Below, in pieces: positions 34,423 through 42,521 of a DNA stretch of 64,000 nt. The notes under the pieces are model-generated. The model had not been told where the DNA came from. It searched no databases and was given only the letters and a program-made list of their open reading frames with translations. The stretch comes from Pseudomonas fluorescens (lineage in GTDB: Bacteria > Pseudomonadota > Gammaproteobacteria > Pseudomonadales > Pseudomonadaceae). The DNA lies in the NCBI RefSeq assembly GCF_040448305.1, contig NZ_CP148752.1:1612001-1676000 (forward strand), in the 5' to 3' direction. A program made the position numbers and the translations under genes. Each line of letters starts with the position of its first letter. The first letter of the stretch is position 1.

Positions 34423-35609
34423 TTCCTTACGCTCGGCAAAGCCTCGATCAGGCGGACATCGACGCCGTGGTCGGTGTATTGCAGTCTGACTGGCTGACCC
34501 AGGGGCCGACCATCGAGCGCTTCGAGCGAGCGATGGCCAAACGCTGCGAGGCCGGTTATGCCGTGGCGGTGTGCAATGCCACGGCGGCCCTGCACATCGC
34601 TTGCCTGGCAGCGGGGCTCGGCCCGGGCGACTGGCTGTGGACGACACCGAACACCTTTCTCGCCTCGGCCAACTGCGGTCGCTACTGCGGTGCCGAGGTG
34701 GATTTTGTCGATATCGACCCGCTGACCTGGAACCTCGATGCCGCTGCGCTGGCCGTCAAACTGGAACGGGCCGAGCGTGAAGGCCGGTTGCCGAAAGTCC
34801 TGGTGGCCGTGGCGTTCTCGGGGCAGAGCTGCGACATGCGCAGGATTGCCGCACTGGCCAGGCGATACGGCATTACGGTGATCGAAGACGCGGCCCATGC
34901 CGCTGGTGCGTCCTACGCCGGGCGCCCGGTGGGTTGTGGCGAGTTTGCCGCGATGACCGTGTTCAGCTTTCATCCGGTGAAGATCATCACCAGTGCCGAG
35001 GGCGGCATGGTCATGACCAACAGCCCGCAACTCGCCGAGCGTTTGCAACGCTTGCGCAGCCACGGCATGACCCGGGATCCGCAGCAAATGACCGGACCCA
35101 GCGACGGCCCCTGGTACTACGAACAGGTGGAGCTGGGCTTCAACTACCGCATTACCGACCTGCAAGCGGCCCTTGGTTTGTCGCAGTTGAGCAAACTGGA
35201 TGAGTTTATCGAGCGTCGGCGTGAACTGGCGGCGCGTTATGAGCGCTTGCTGGCGTATTTGCCGCTGACCCTGCCCGGTGCACAACCTGAGGCCGAGTCG
35301 TCATGGCATCTGTATGTGGTGCGCCTGCAACTCGATCAAATCAATCTCACTCATCGTGAGGTGTTCGAGGGCTTGCGAGCTGCCGGGGTCGGTGTGAACC
35401 TGCACTACATTCCCGTACATTTGCAGCCTTACTATCGTGATCTCGGGTTCGCCGAAGGTGATTTTCCGCAGGCCGAACGTTACTACGCCGAAGCCATCAG
35501 CCTGCCGTTGTATCCGTTGCTCAGTGATGAGCAACAGGACTACGTGGTCGAGCAGATGCGGCAGCTGATCGAAATAATCCAGCCATTGCGGCGGGTGGGA
35601 AATGTGTGA
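34419..35609 (+). CDS. pseC: UDP-4-amino-4,6-dideoxy-N-acetyl-beta-L-altrosamine transaminase PseC
   Basis: Second step of pseudaminic acid synthesis: PLP/Glu-dependent transamination of the 4-keto sugar produced by PseB. 396 residues starting MIPYARQSLDQADIDAVVGV; the substrate motif LQSDWLTQGPTIERFE and the PLP Lys in FSFHPVKIITSAEGG are typical of PseC. Starts at ATG overlapping the stop of the pseB stub. Intact as far as can be seen, despite the loss of pseB in front of it. It overlaps the following methylase gene by one base. Confidence 0.92.
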   Translation: MIPYARQSLDQADIDAVVGVLQSDWLTQGPTIERFERAMAKRCEAGYAVAVCNATAALHIACLAAGLGPGDWLWTTPNTFLASANCGRYCGAEVDFVDIDPLTWNLDAAALAVKLERAEREGRLPKVLVAVAFSGQSCDMRRIAALARRYGITVIEDAAHAAGASYAGRPVGCGEFAAMTVFSFHPVKIITSAEGGMVMTNSPQLAERLQRLRSHGMTRDPQQMTGPSDGPWYYEQVELGFNYRITDLQAALGLSQLSKLDEFIERRRELAARYERLLAYLPLTLPGAQPEAESSWHLYVVRLQLDQINLTHREVFEGLRAAGVGVNLHYIPVHLQPYYRDLGFAEGDFPQAERYYAEAISLPLYPLLSDEQQDYVVEQMRQLIEIIQPLRRVGNV

Positions 35610-36229
35610 TGCGTGAACTGACCGAGCAGGAAACATTCTGGCAGGGCGAATTCGGCAACCAGTACGTTGAGCGCAATATCGGGCAGCCGCTGGTGGCGGC
35701 CAACCTGGCGTTGTTCGCCAAGGCGCTGACACGGGTCGGGCACATCGACAGCCTGGTGGAACTGGGCACCAATGCCGGCAACAATCTGCAGGCCCTGCGT
35801 CAGCTGTTGCCCCGCTGCGAGTTGTTCGGCGTGGAGATCAATGCCAGTGCTTGTGCCGCGGCCCGGGCGTTGGGTATTGCACAGATCTGGCAGGGTTCGC
35901 TGTTCGATTTCCCCCGGAAACGCACCTTCGACCTGACCCTGAGCAAAGGCGTGCTGATTCACCTGGCGCCGGAGTTGCTGGCGGCCGCGTACGCGCAACT
36001 GTATGAGCTGAGCCAGCGCTACATACTGATCGCCGAGTACTACAACCCGGCACCGGTCGAAGTCCCGTATCGCGGCAACAGCGGCAAGCTGTTCAAGCGC
36101 GATTTTGCCGGTGAAATGCTCGATCGCTATGACGACCTGCAACTGGTCGACTACGGTTTCGGTTACCACCGCGATCGGCAATTCCCGGTGGATGACATCA
36201 CCTGGTTTGTCCTGGAAAAACGCCGTTGA
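35609..36229 (+). CDS. Pseudaminic acid biosynthesis-associated methylase
   Basis: 206-residue class I methyltransferase-like protein. The SAM-binding region reads SLVELGTNAGNNLQALRQLL and the start TEQETFWQGEFGNQYVERN is typical of the TIGR03587 family found beside pse genes. ATG 35609 is in the TGATG overlap with pseC; GTG 35606 is an alternative one codon upstream. The modified atom is unknown; families of this kind are thought to decorate pseudaminic acid. It ends overlapping pseF. Confidence 0.87.
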   Translation: MRELTEQETFWQGEFGNQYVERNIGQPLVAANLALFAKALTRVGHIDSLVELGTNAGNNLQALRQLLPRCELFGVEINASACAAARALGIAQIWQGSLFDFPRKRTFDLTLSKGVLIHLAPELLAAAYAQLYELSQRYILIAEYYNPAPVEVPYRGNSGKLFKRDFAGEMLDRYDDLQLVDYGFGYHRDRQFPVDDITWFVLEKRR

Positions 36230-36933
36230 ACAACGTCGCCATCATCCCGGCCCGCGGTGGCAGCAAACGCATACCCCGCAAGAACCTCAAGCCGTTCGCC
36301 GGTGTGCCGATGATTGCCCGCTCGATTCAGGTCGCCCTGGAGTCCGGGTTGTTTTCCCGGGTGGTGGTCAGCACCGACGACGAGGAAATCGCCGGGCTGG
36401 CGCGGGACTGTGGCGCCCAGGTGCCCTTCATGCGCCCGGCGGCACTGGCCGATGATTTCACGGGGACCGCCGCGGTGATCGCCCATGCCCTGCAAGCCTT
36501 GGGTGAACAGGGTGATAAGTTTGATCGTGCCTGTTGCATCTACGCGACCGCGCCGTTGTTGCAAGCGCGATTTCTTGCCCAGGGGCTGAGCCTGCTGGAA
36601 CAGCATCCCGACAAGTCTTTCGCCTTCTCGGTGTGCGACTTCGGTTTCCCGGTTCAGCGAGCCCTGACCCTTGATGATCACGGTGCATTGACGGCACTGT
36701 ATCCGCAGTATCGCGATACCCGCTCCCAGGATTTGTCGATCGCCTATCAGGATGCCGGGCAGTTCTACTGGGGCCGCAGCGATGCCTGGCTGCGGGGCGA
36801 GGTGCTGTATTCGCCGTACAGCCTGCCGGTCATCCTGCCGCGGCATCTGGTGCAGGACATCGACACACCGCAGGACTGGAAACGCGCGGAATACCTGTAT
36901 GCCGCGCTGAAGGCCGGAGGTGAGCTGCAATGA
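36226..36933 (+). CDS. pseF: Pseudaminic acid cytidylyltransferase
   Basis: Activates pseudaminic acid with CTP to CMP-Pse, the donor for flagellin transferases. The N-terminal signature NNVAIIPARGGSKRIPRKN is that of CMP-nonulosonate synthetases; DAGQFYWGRSDAWL and VQDIDTPQDWKRAE are PseF-typical. 235 residues. The start is TTG within TTGA overlapping the previous stop, an unusual codon but the only one preserving the signature. Its C terminus overlaps pseG by four bases. Confidence 0.93.
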   Translation: MNNVAIIPARGGSKRIPRKNLKPFAGVPMIARSIQVALESGLFSRVVVSTDDEEIAGLARDCGAQVPFMRPAALADDFTGTAAVIAHALQALGEQGDKFDRACCIYATAPLLQARFLAQGLSLLEQHPDKSFAFSVCDFGFPVQRALTLDDHGALTALYPQYRDTRSQDLSIAYQDAGQFYWGRSDAWLRGEVLYSPYSLPVILPRHLVQDIDTPQDWKRAEYLYAALKAGGELQ

Positions 36934-38435
36934 GAGTGCTGATTCGTTCGGACGCCTCACCGACCATCGGCAGCGGTCACATCGCGCGCTGCCTGTGCCT
37001 GGCCCGGGTATTGCGCAGGCAGGGCAGTCATGTGGCTTTCGCTTGTCGCCTGTTACCGGGACATCGGCTGGAGGCACTGCGGGCCGAAGGTTTCGAAACC
37101 TTCGCGCTGCCTGAGCGCTACGAGGATGAAGACCCGCAACAAGCCATCGAATCCATGCTGCCATGGCAGGCGGATATCGCTGCGCTCGAGCCGTTGCTGG
37201 AGCTCCAGCCGGCGTTTGACTGGATCATTGTCGACCACTACGGCCTCGATCATCACTGGCAGACGGCTGCGCGGCGCTGGGCGCCACGGATCGCCGTGGT
37301 GGATGACCTCGCCACGCGGACCTACAGCGCCGATTTGCTGCTGAACCAGAATCTCTCGGGTACGCCAGAGGCTTATACCTCGCTGCTGGCGCCAGGCTGC
37401 CGGACATTGTTCGGCCCGCGGTTTGCCATGTTGCGCGACGAGTTCTGTTGCCCGGCCATAGAAATCAAGCCCCAGGCCCGGCGTGTGCTGGTGAATTTCG
37501 GCGGTTTCGACGCGGCCATGCAGACCTATCATGCGATGCAGGCGCTGGCGGACTTTGTCGAGCTGGAGGTCGATTTTGTCGCCGGTGCGGATAATCCGGC
37601 CTGGGCGCAGATGCAGGTGATGGCGGCGAGTCGCCCGCATTGGCGCCTGCACAGTTTTGTCAGCGACTTTTATCGATTGATGACCGAAGCCGACCTGTTT
37701 GTCGGGGCGGGTGGCGGCACCAGTTGGGAGCGCGCAGCCATGGGGCTACCGACGATTTGCATTGCCGTATCGAACAACCAGCAGGCCAACGGCGAGGTCA
37801 TGGCGGCCGCGGGTGCCCATGTGTTCATGGGCGCCCGCGAGCAGGTCAGTGTCGAGCAGTTGCGCCTGGCCATCGGCTTTGTCGCGGGTAACCAGGGTCT
37901 GCGCCAGAGCCTGGCGCAACAATCTCGACTGTTGGTCGATGGTCGTGGCGCGCAGCGGGTAGCGGCTGCGCTGGCCGGCGCGGTGCTGAGGATGCGCCCG
38001 GCGACCCTGGGTGATGCGCAGCTGTTGTTCGACGGGCGCAACACCGAGGCCGTGCGTCGCTGGTCGCTGGAGACCGGCGTGATCGAATGGCCCGCGCATC
38101 AGAACTGGCTGACGGCGAGCCTGAGCAATCCCCGGCGGCTGTTGTTGATTGCCGAGGCCGATGACGGTCCGGTCGGTGTGCTGCGTTATGACCTGCGTGG
38201 CTTTACCGCCGAGGTGTCGATTTATCTGTTCGAAGGCCGGTTCGGCCTGGGCTGGGGCAGGGCGTTGCTGGCCCGTGGGGAGGACGTTGTGAAGGCCCAC
38301 TGGCCAGAACTTGAGTCCCTCACCGCCCAGGTGTTGCCCGCCAACCAACCGTCGCTGAGCGTCTTTCGCGAAGCCGGTTTTACCCAGAGTGCCTGCGCGT
38401 TCACGCGCGTATTGAAGGATCACGCAGATGACTAG
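36930..38435 (+). CDS. pseG: Fused PseG hydrolase and PseH-like acetyltransferase
   Basis: 501 residues holding two enzymes. Residues 1-345: PseG, the UDP-sugar hydrolase of the pathway, with MRVLIRSDASPTIGSGHIAR (catalytic His in GSGH) and FVGAGGGTSWERAAMGLPTI. Residues about 350-501: a GNAT domain (RMRPATLGDAQLLFDGRNTE, then RFGLGWGRALLARGED and NQPSLSVFREAGF), which should be PseH, the 4-N-acetyltransferase. Fusion puts two consecutive steps (PseH then PseG) in one chain; separate genes are the norm in Campylobacter and Helicobacter. No separate pseH is seen in the window. Confidence 0.9.
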   Translation: MRVLIRSDASPTIGSGHIARCLCLARVLRRQGSHVAFACRLLPGHRLEALRAEGFETFALPERYEDEDPQQAIESMLPWQADIAALEPLLELQPAFDWIIVDHYGLDHHWQTAARRWAPRIAVVDDLATRTYSADLLLNQNLSGTPEAYTSLLAPGCRTLFGPRFAMLRDEFCCPAIEIKPQARRVLVNFGGFDAAMQTYHAMQALADFVELEVDFVAGADNPAWAQMQVMAASRPHWRLHSFVSDFYRLMTEADLFVGAGGGTSWERAAMGLPTICIAVSNNQQANGEVMAAAGAHVFMGAREQVSVEQLRLAIGFVAGNQGLRQSLAQQSRLLVDGRGAQRVAAALAGAVLRMRPATLGDAQLLFDGRNTEAVRRWSLETGVIEWPAHQNWLTASLSNPRRLLLIAEADDGPVGVLRYDLRGFTAEVSIYLFEGRFGLGWGRALLARGEDVVKAHWPELESLTAQVLPANQPSLSVFREAGFTQSACAFTRVLKDHADD

Positions 38436-39480
38436 CTTCAAGATTGGCGAGCGCCTGATCGGTGCCGATGCGCCGCCTTTCATCATTGCCGAGATGAGCG
38501 GCAACCATAACCAGTCCCTGGACATGGCGCTGCAAATCGTCGATGCCGCGGCCAAGGCCGGTGCCCATGCGCTGAAGCTGCAGACCTACACCGCCGACAC
38601 CATGACCCTGGACCTGGCCGAGGGCGAGTTTTTCATCAAGGATCCCAACAGCCTGTGGGCCGGTACTTCGTTGTACGCGCTGTACGAAAAGGCCCACACG
38701 CCCTGGGAATGGCATGCGCCGATTTTCGCTCGCGCCAGGGAACTGGGCCTGCTGGCGTTCTCCACGCCATTCGATGAGAGCGCCGTGGACTTCCTCGAAA
38801 GCCTCGACGTGCCGGCCTACAAGATCGCCAGTTTCGAAAACACCGACCTGCCGCTGATACGCCGGGTGGCCGCGACGGGCAAGCCGCTGATCATTTCCAC
38901 CGGCATGGCCAGCATCGCCGAGCTCGATGAAACCGTGCGCGTCGCCCGCGAGGCCGGGTGCAAGGATCTGGTGCTGCTCAAATGCACCAGCACCTATCCG
39001 GCATCGCCCGCGAACAGCAACCTGCGCACGATCGCGCATTTGCGCGAATTGTTCGATTGCCAGGTGGGGCTGTCCGATCACTCCATGGGCGTCGGTGTGT
39101 CCGTGGCGGCGGTGGCACTGGGGGCAACGGTGGTGGAAAAGCATTTCACCCTCGACCGTGCGGCGGGTGGCGTCGACGCCAGTTTCTCTCTGGAGCCTTC
39201 CGAACTGGCCAGCCTGGTGATCGAAACCGAACGCGCCTGGCAAGCCATGGGGCAGGTGCATTACGGCGTCACCGAGGCTGAGCGCCAATCCCTGGCGTAC
39301 CGTCGGTCGTTGTATGTCACCCGGGACATGGAGGCCGGCGAGCCCTTCGACGGGACAAATCTGAGAGCCATCCGTCCGGGGCTCGGGCTGGCGCCCAAGC
39401 ATGCGCAAAGCCTCCTGGGACGCCGTGCCCGTCAGGCTATCAAGCGTGGAACAGCACTGGACTGGTCGTTGGTCGAATGA
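38428..39480 (+). CDS. pseI: Pseudaminic acid synthase
   Basis: Condenses 2,4-diacetamido-2,4,6-trideoxy-L-altrose with phosphoenolpyruvate to pseudaminic acid. 350 residues: a NeuB-like TIM barrel (FIIAEMSGNHNQSLDMALQI, VVEKHFTLDRAAGGVDASFS) and a C-terminal SAF domain (about 285-350; LRAIRPGLGLAPKHAQSLLG). The sequence EMSGNHN is characteristic of PseI as opposed to NeuB (E-x-G-x-NH). It starts eight bases before the end of pseG. Last of the overlapping pse genes; a 226-base gap follows. Confidence 0.94.
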   Translation: MTSFKIGERLIGADAPPFIIAEMSGNHNQSLDMALQIVDAAAKAGAHALKLQTYTADTMTLDLAEGEFFIKDPNSLWAGTSLYALYEKAHTPWEWHAPIFARARELGLLAFSTPFDESAVDFLESLDVPAYKIASFENTDLPLIRRVAATGKPLIISTGMASIAELDETVRVAREAGCKDLVLLKCTSTYPASPANSNLRTIAHLRELFDCQVGLSDHSMGVGVSVAAVALGATVVEKHFTLDRAAGGVDASFSLEPSELASLVIETERAWQAMGQVHYGVTEAERQSLAYRRSLYVTRDMEAGEPFDGTNLRAIRPGLGLAPKHAQSLLGRRARQAIKRGTALDWSLVE

Positions 39481-39613
39481 CCCGTTGCCGGGCTGATTCG
39501 GCAAAATAGCGTGACCTGCGAGTCAGAACGGGCATCTTCACTGTATTGTATTGACCGGGAAGATGGCGCCTGACCCTTTATCGGGTTCAGTGATGGCCCT
39601 TTATGCTTCCCGG

Positions 39614-39633
39614 CCGTCGCCTTGGGGCGACGG
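39614..39633 (+). promoter_or_regulatory. Hairpin in the leader of the KAS III-like gene
   Basis: CCGTCGCC, loop TTGG, GGCGACGG, a perfect eight-base stem without a T run, in the 39481-39706 gap. TGACCC/GGGTTCA nearby is also self-complementary. Promoter not identified with confidence. Confidence 0.4.
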
Positions 39634-39706
39634 AAATCCAGGTTTGTCGGCGCCCCTCGATTGCTGCGAGTGGTGGTATTGGGCTGTTTATTATTGGGAA
39701 GCCGTA

Positions 39707-40633
39707 ATGATTGGCATAAAGAGCATTGCGAGCTACGTTCCTGTAGCCGGCGTGGACAATTACGCACAAGGTGCAAAATTCGAGAAGGATGAAGAATTCA
39801 TCCTGGGCAAGATCGGTTCGGCTTTCCTGCCGCGCAAGGGCGTTGATCAGGAAACTTCCGATCTGTGCGTTGAAGCGGCCAATGCGCTGTTTGCCAGCAA
39901 CCCTGATCTGAAACGTGAATCCATCGATGCGTTGATCGTCGTCACCCAGAACGGTGACGAAGAAGGCCTGCCGCATACCGCGGCCATCGTGCAGGACAAA
40001 CTCGGCCTGCCGACCAGCGTCGCCGCGTTCGATATTTCCCTGGGCTGTTCCGGTTACGTCTACGGCATCTATGCGATCAAGGGCTTCATGGAAGCCGCTG
40101 GCCTGAAGAACGGCCTGCTGATCACGGCCGACCCGTATTCGAAGATCGTCGACCCCGAAGACCGCAACACCACCATGCTGTTCGGCGATGCGGCCACGGC
40201 TACCTGGATGGGTGATAACCCGACCTGGGCACTGGGCAAGGCCAAGTTCGGCACCGATGGTTCCGGCGCTCCACATTTGAAAGTCACCGACGGTGTGTTC
40301 TTCATGAACGGTCGCCAGGTGTTCAACTTCGCCCTGCTCAAGGTGCCGGCACATTTGCATGAGTTGCTCGGCGAGTCGCAACTGAGCGCCGACGACATCG
40401 ATGCGTTCTGCATTCACCAGGGCAGCGCGGCGATTGTCGATGCAGTCGCGCGGCGCTTCGAAGAGTGCCCGCAGAAGTTCATCAAGGACATGGTCGAGAC
40501 CGGTAACACGGTGTCGTCGAGCATTCCATTGCTGCTGGAAAAACATATTCTCGATTCCGAATGGAAGCGCGTTGCGCTCAGCGGTTTCGGTGTGGGGCTG
40601 TCATGGGGTTCGGCGATCATCTATCGCCCTTGA
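39707..40633 (+). CDS. 3-oxoacyl-ACP synthase III (FabH)-like protein
   Basis: 308-residue ketosynthase with the full KAS III triad: Cys in DISLGCSGYVYG (about residue 114), His in FCIHQGSAAI (about 236), Asn in ETGNTVSSSIP (about 267). The start MIGIKSIASYVP is chosen because it fits the FabH N terminus; the frame extends upstream without similarity. A KAS III homologue (orf3) also lies in the flagellin glycosylation island of P. syringae, whose glycan carries a 3-hydroxybutanoyl-type chain. A role in making an acyl group for the sugar is inference; housekeeping fatty acid synthesis is less likely here. A terminator follows. Confidence 0.87.
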   Translation: MIGIKSIASYVPVAGVDNYAQGAKFEKDEEFILGKIGSAFLPRKGVDQETSDLCVEAANALFASNPDLKRESIDALIVVTQNGDEEGLPHTAAIVQDKLGLPTSVAAFDISLGCSGYVYGIYAIKGFMEAAGLKNGLLITADPYSKIVDPEDRNTTMLFGDAATATWMGDNPTWALGKAKFGTDGSGAPHLKVTDGVFFMNGRQVFNFALLKVPAHLHELLGESQLSADDIDAFCIHQGSAAIVDAVARRFEECPQKFIKDMVETGNTVSSSIPLLLEKHILDSEWKRVALSGFGVGLSWGSAIIYRP

Positions 40634-40663
40634 GTGAAAGTCCTTTAATAAAAAGGCCGGTAC

Positions 40664-40700
40664 AAAAAAGCGTTCAAGGGTTAACCTTGAGCGCTTTTTT
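40664..40700 (+). terminator. Rho-independent terminator after the KAS III-like gene
   Basis: AAAAAAGCGTTCAAGG (40664-40679), loop GTTAA, CCTTGAGCGCTTTTTT (40685-40700), one mismatch. A/T-flanked and possibly bidirectional. Confidence 0.9.
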
Positions 40701-40723
40701 GCTTGTAAGGAATGCGAGGTAGC

Positions 40724-42016
40724 ATGAGCGAATGCTTTGAAGACAATGCTCAGGTTATCCAGCGGCGCTGGCCGTCGCTGTATGCGCGATTGAAAACGGA
40801 AGATCGCCTGGCCGTCGAGGTTGGCCTGGTCGAGGGGCGGGACTCGACGTTGTGTGTGGGTGGCATCCAGCTCACCAGCCGTCATGATCGTCTGCACGAG
40901 GCCCGATTGCAGGCCGCCAGCCTCCCGCTCGACAAGCCACAGCTGCACGTTTACGGCACCGGTTTCGGCGATTTGCCTGCGGTTTTGCTGGAACGTGCCG
41001 GGCTTGAAAAACTCTATGTGCACATTCTCAACGGCGCGCTTTTCGCACTGGTGTTGCAGCTGATCGATCAGCGTAAGTGGCTGGGCGATCCGCGTGTGCA
41101 ACTGCTGTATGCCGGCGATCTGTCCGACATCTTCACACCGTTTTTTGCCTTGCCCGCCGAAATGCTGCTGGCCGATGACTACAGTGCGAAGATTCGTGAT
41201 CGCCTGGTCAGTGAAGTGCACTTGAGTTTCAACAATCGTGATTTCGACCCGCAGTCGCCGGTCATTCTGCAGCGCCTGCAGGACACCCTCGGACTACTGC
41301 TTGCCGACGACGATGTGGCTCGGCTGTTTGGCACTTGTCCCGAGCGTGAGGTTTATGTGATTGCCACCGGGCCGAGCCTGGAAGGGAATTTCGAGCGCTT
41401 GGCAGCGGTGCGCAACCAATCCCCGCGACCTCTGTTCATCTGTGTCGATACGGCCTACAAGCCCCTTCGCGAGCACGGAATCAAGCCTGACCTGGTCGTG
41501 AGCATCGACCAGCGCATCAGCGTACTGCACCTGCCCGGTGAAGCGTCCGAGGATATTGCGCTGGTGTACTTGCCATTGAGCGATCCACAAATGCTCAATG
41601 CCTGGAAAGGCAAGCGTTACAGTGGTTACTCCGCAAGCCCGATCTACGCCACGTTGCGCGAACAGCATCCCCGTGCACTGCTGAACGTGGGCGGCAGTGT
41701 GATTCACCCGGCCGTGGATCTGGCGGTGAAGATGGGCGCGCAGCGCATCACGCTTTTCGGTGCCGACTTTGCCTTTCCAATGAACCGGACCCACACCGGC
41801 TGGAACGATGGTGACCTGGGGCCGCCGGTGAGTCAGGCCAAATACTGGGTGCACGATGGTCACGGCCAGAAGGTCAAGACGCAGTTGAATTTTCGCGGCT
41901 ATCTGTGCGAGCTGGAACGTTACATTGCCAGGCATCCCCAGGTCCTTTTCCTCAACAGCAGTCGGGCAGGGGCAATGATTGCCGGTACGCAGTTCAATCA
42001 GGATTTCGTGCAATGA
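40724..42016 (+). CDS. Maf-type (DUF115) flagellin glycosyltransferase
   Basis: 430 residues. The central domain (about 200-375) is the MptE-like/DUF115 fold with the motif EVYVIATGPSLEGNFERLAA, followed by CVDTAYKPLREHGIKPDLVV, GGSVIHPAVDLAVKMGA and TLFGADFAFP. Motility-associated factors (Maf) transfer nonulosonic acids such as pseudaminic acid to flagellin Ser/Thr in Campylobacter, Aeromonas and Magnetospirillum. Its location after the pse genes and before fliC fits that role. It starts at ATG 40724 with GCGAGGTAGC upstream, after the terminator. It shares a four-base overlap with the next gene. Confidence 0.87.
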   Translation: MSECFEDNAQVIQRRWPSLYARLKTEDRLAVEVGLVEGRDSTLCVGGIQLTSRHDRLHEARLQAASLPLDKPQLHVYGTGFGDLPAVLLERAGLEKLYVHILNGALFALVLQLIDQRKWLGDPRVQLLYAGDLSDIFTPFFALPAEMLLADDYSAKIRDRLVSEVHLSFNNRDFDPQSPVILQRLQDTLGLLLADDDVARLFGTCPEREVYVIATGPSLEGNFERLAAVRNQSPRPLFICVDTAYKPLREHGIKPDLVVSIDQRISVLHLPGEASEDIALVYLPLSDPQMLNAWKGKRYSGYSASPIYATLREQHPRALLNVGGSVIHPAVDLAVKMGAQRITLFGADFAFPMNRTHTGWNDGDLGPPVSQAKYWVHDGHGQKVKTQLNFRGYLCELERYIARHPQVLFLNSSRAGAMIAGTQFNQDFVQ

Positions 42017-42279
42017 AGTCTCAAGCGAAAGGTATCGAGCAATACCGGCAATGCGCCGGATTGTTCCGCCTGGGGCGTGATGTCGAAGCGGCGTTGAACA
42101 TGGTCGATCTGTTCGATGAGGCGCAGCGCCTGTTTTTGCAGGCACCTCAGGACGTGCAGCAGGCGTGGGCATCCTTGCTCAGTCAAATGCTGGCCTGTCA
42201 GGAGCGCCAGGATTGGCTGGGGCTCGCCGACTTCATGGAATATGAGTTGATCGAGCTGCTCGAAAACCTGCCGGACTGA
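42013..42279 (+). CDS. Small protein coupled to the Maf gene (88 residues)
   Basis: Starts MKSQAKGIEQYRQCAGLFRL at an ATG overlapping the Maf stop (ATGA). Highly helical, acidic at the C terminus (DFMEYELIELLENLPD), with no signal peptide or membrane segment. The acidic helical character, size and position before fliC resemble export chaperones or adaptors, but no family is recognised. Translational coupling suggests it works with the Maf transferase or with flagellin. Confidence 0.7.
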   Translation: MKSQAKGIEQYRQCAGLFRLGRDVEAALNMVDLFDEAQRLFLQAPQDVQQAWASLLSQMLACQERQDWLGLADFMEYELIELLENLPD

Positions 42280-42414
42280 GGGGCAGCAACTGCTTTGGCA
42301 CGGGCGTTTGCGGGCTGGACAGTTTTATGGCGTCATTTTTTCGTGGTTGAGGGGCGCTAAGCCCTTGTTTTCTCGGGGGTGGCAGGGTGATGGCATTTTT
42401 TTTAAAAAAAGCCC

Positions 42415-42441
42415 TCAAGCAACCTGCCAACCCGACGATAA
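42415..42441 (+). promoter_or_regulatory. Sigma-28 (FliA) promoter of fliC
   Basis: TCAAG (42415-42419) and CGACGATAA (42433-42441) with a spacer near 14 bases, close to the Pseudomonas FliA consensus (TCAAG-N14-GCCGATAA). It is 80 bases before the flagellin start, which has a strong CGAGGAATTCGTC ribosome site. Confidence 0.8.
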
Positions 42442-42521
42442 CTATTACGAAGGTTCTCTAGGCCATACCCGGCGGTTGCCAGGGCCGGAAGCCGCAGTAC
42501 CCAACCAACGAGGAATTCGTC

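Noticed and set aside
42296..42311. Sigma-54-like TGGCACG...TTTGC before fliC
   Set aside because: The GG and GC dinucleotides are 11, not 10, bases apart. Sigma-54 tolerates this poorly, and a good sigma-28 site lies closer to fliC.
42392..42413. GGC-T8-A7-GCC inverted repeat as a terminator
   Set aside because: The stem is almost all A-T, there is no U tract after it, and it lies immediately before the fliC -35 element.
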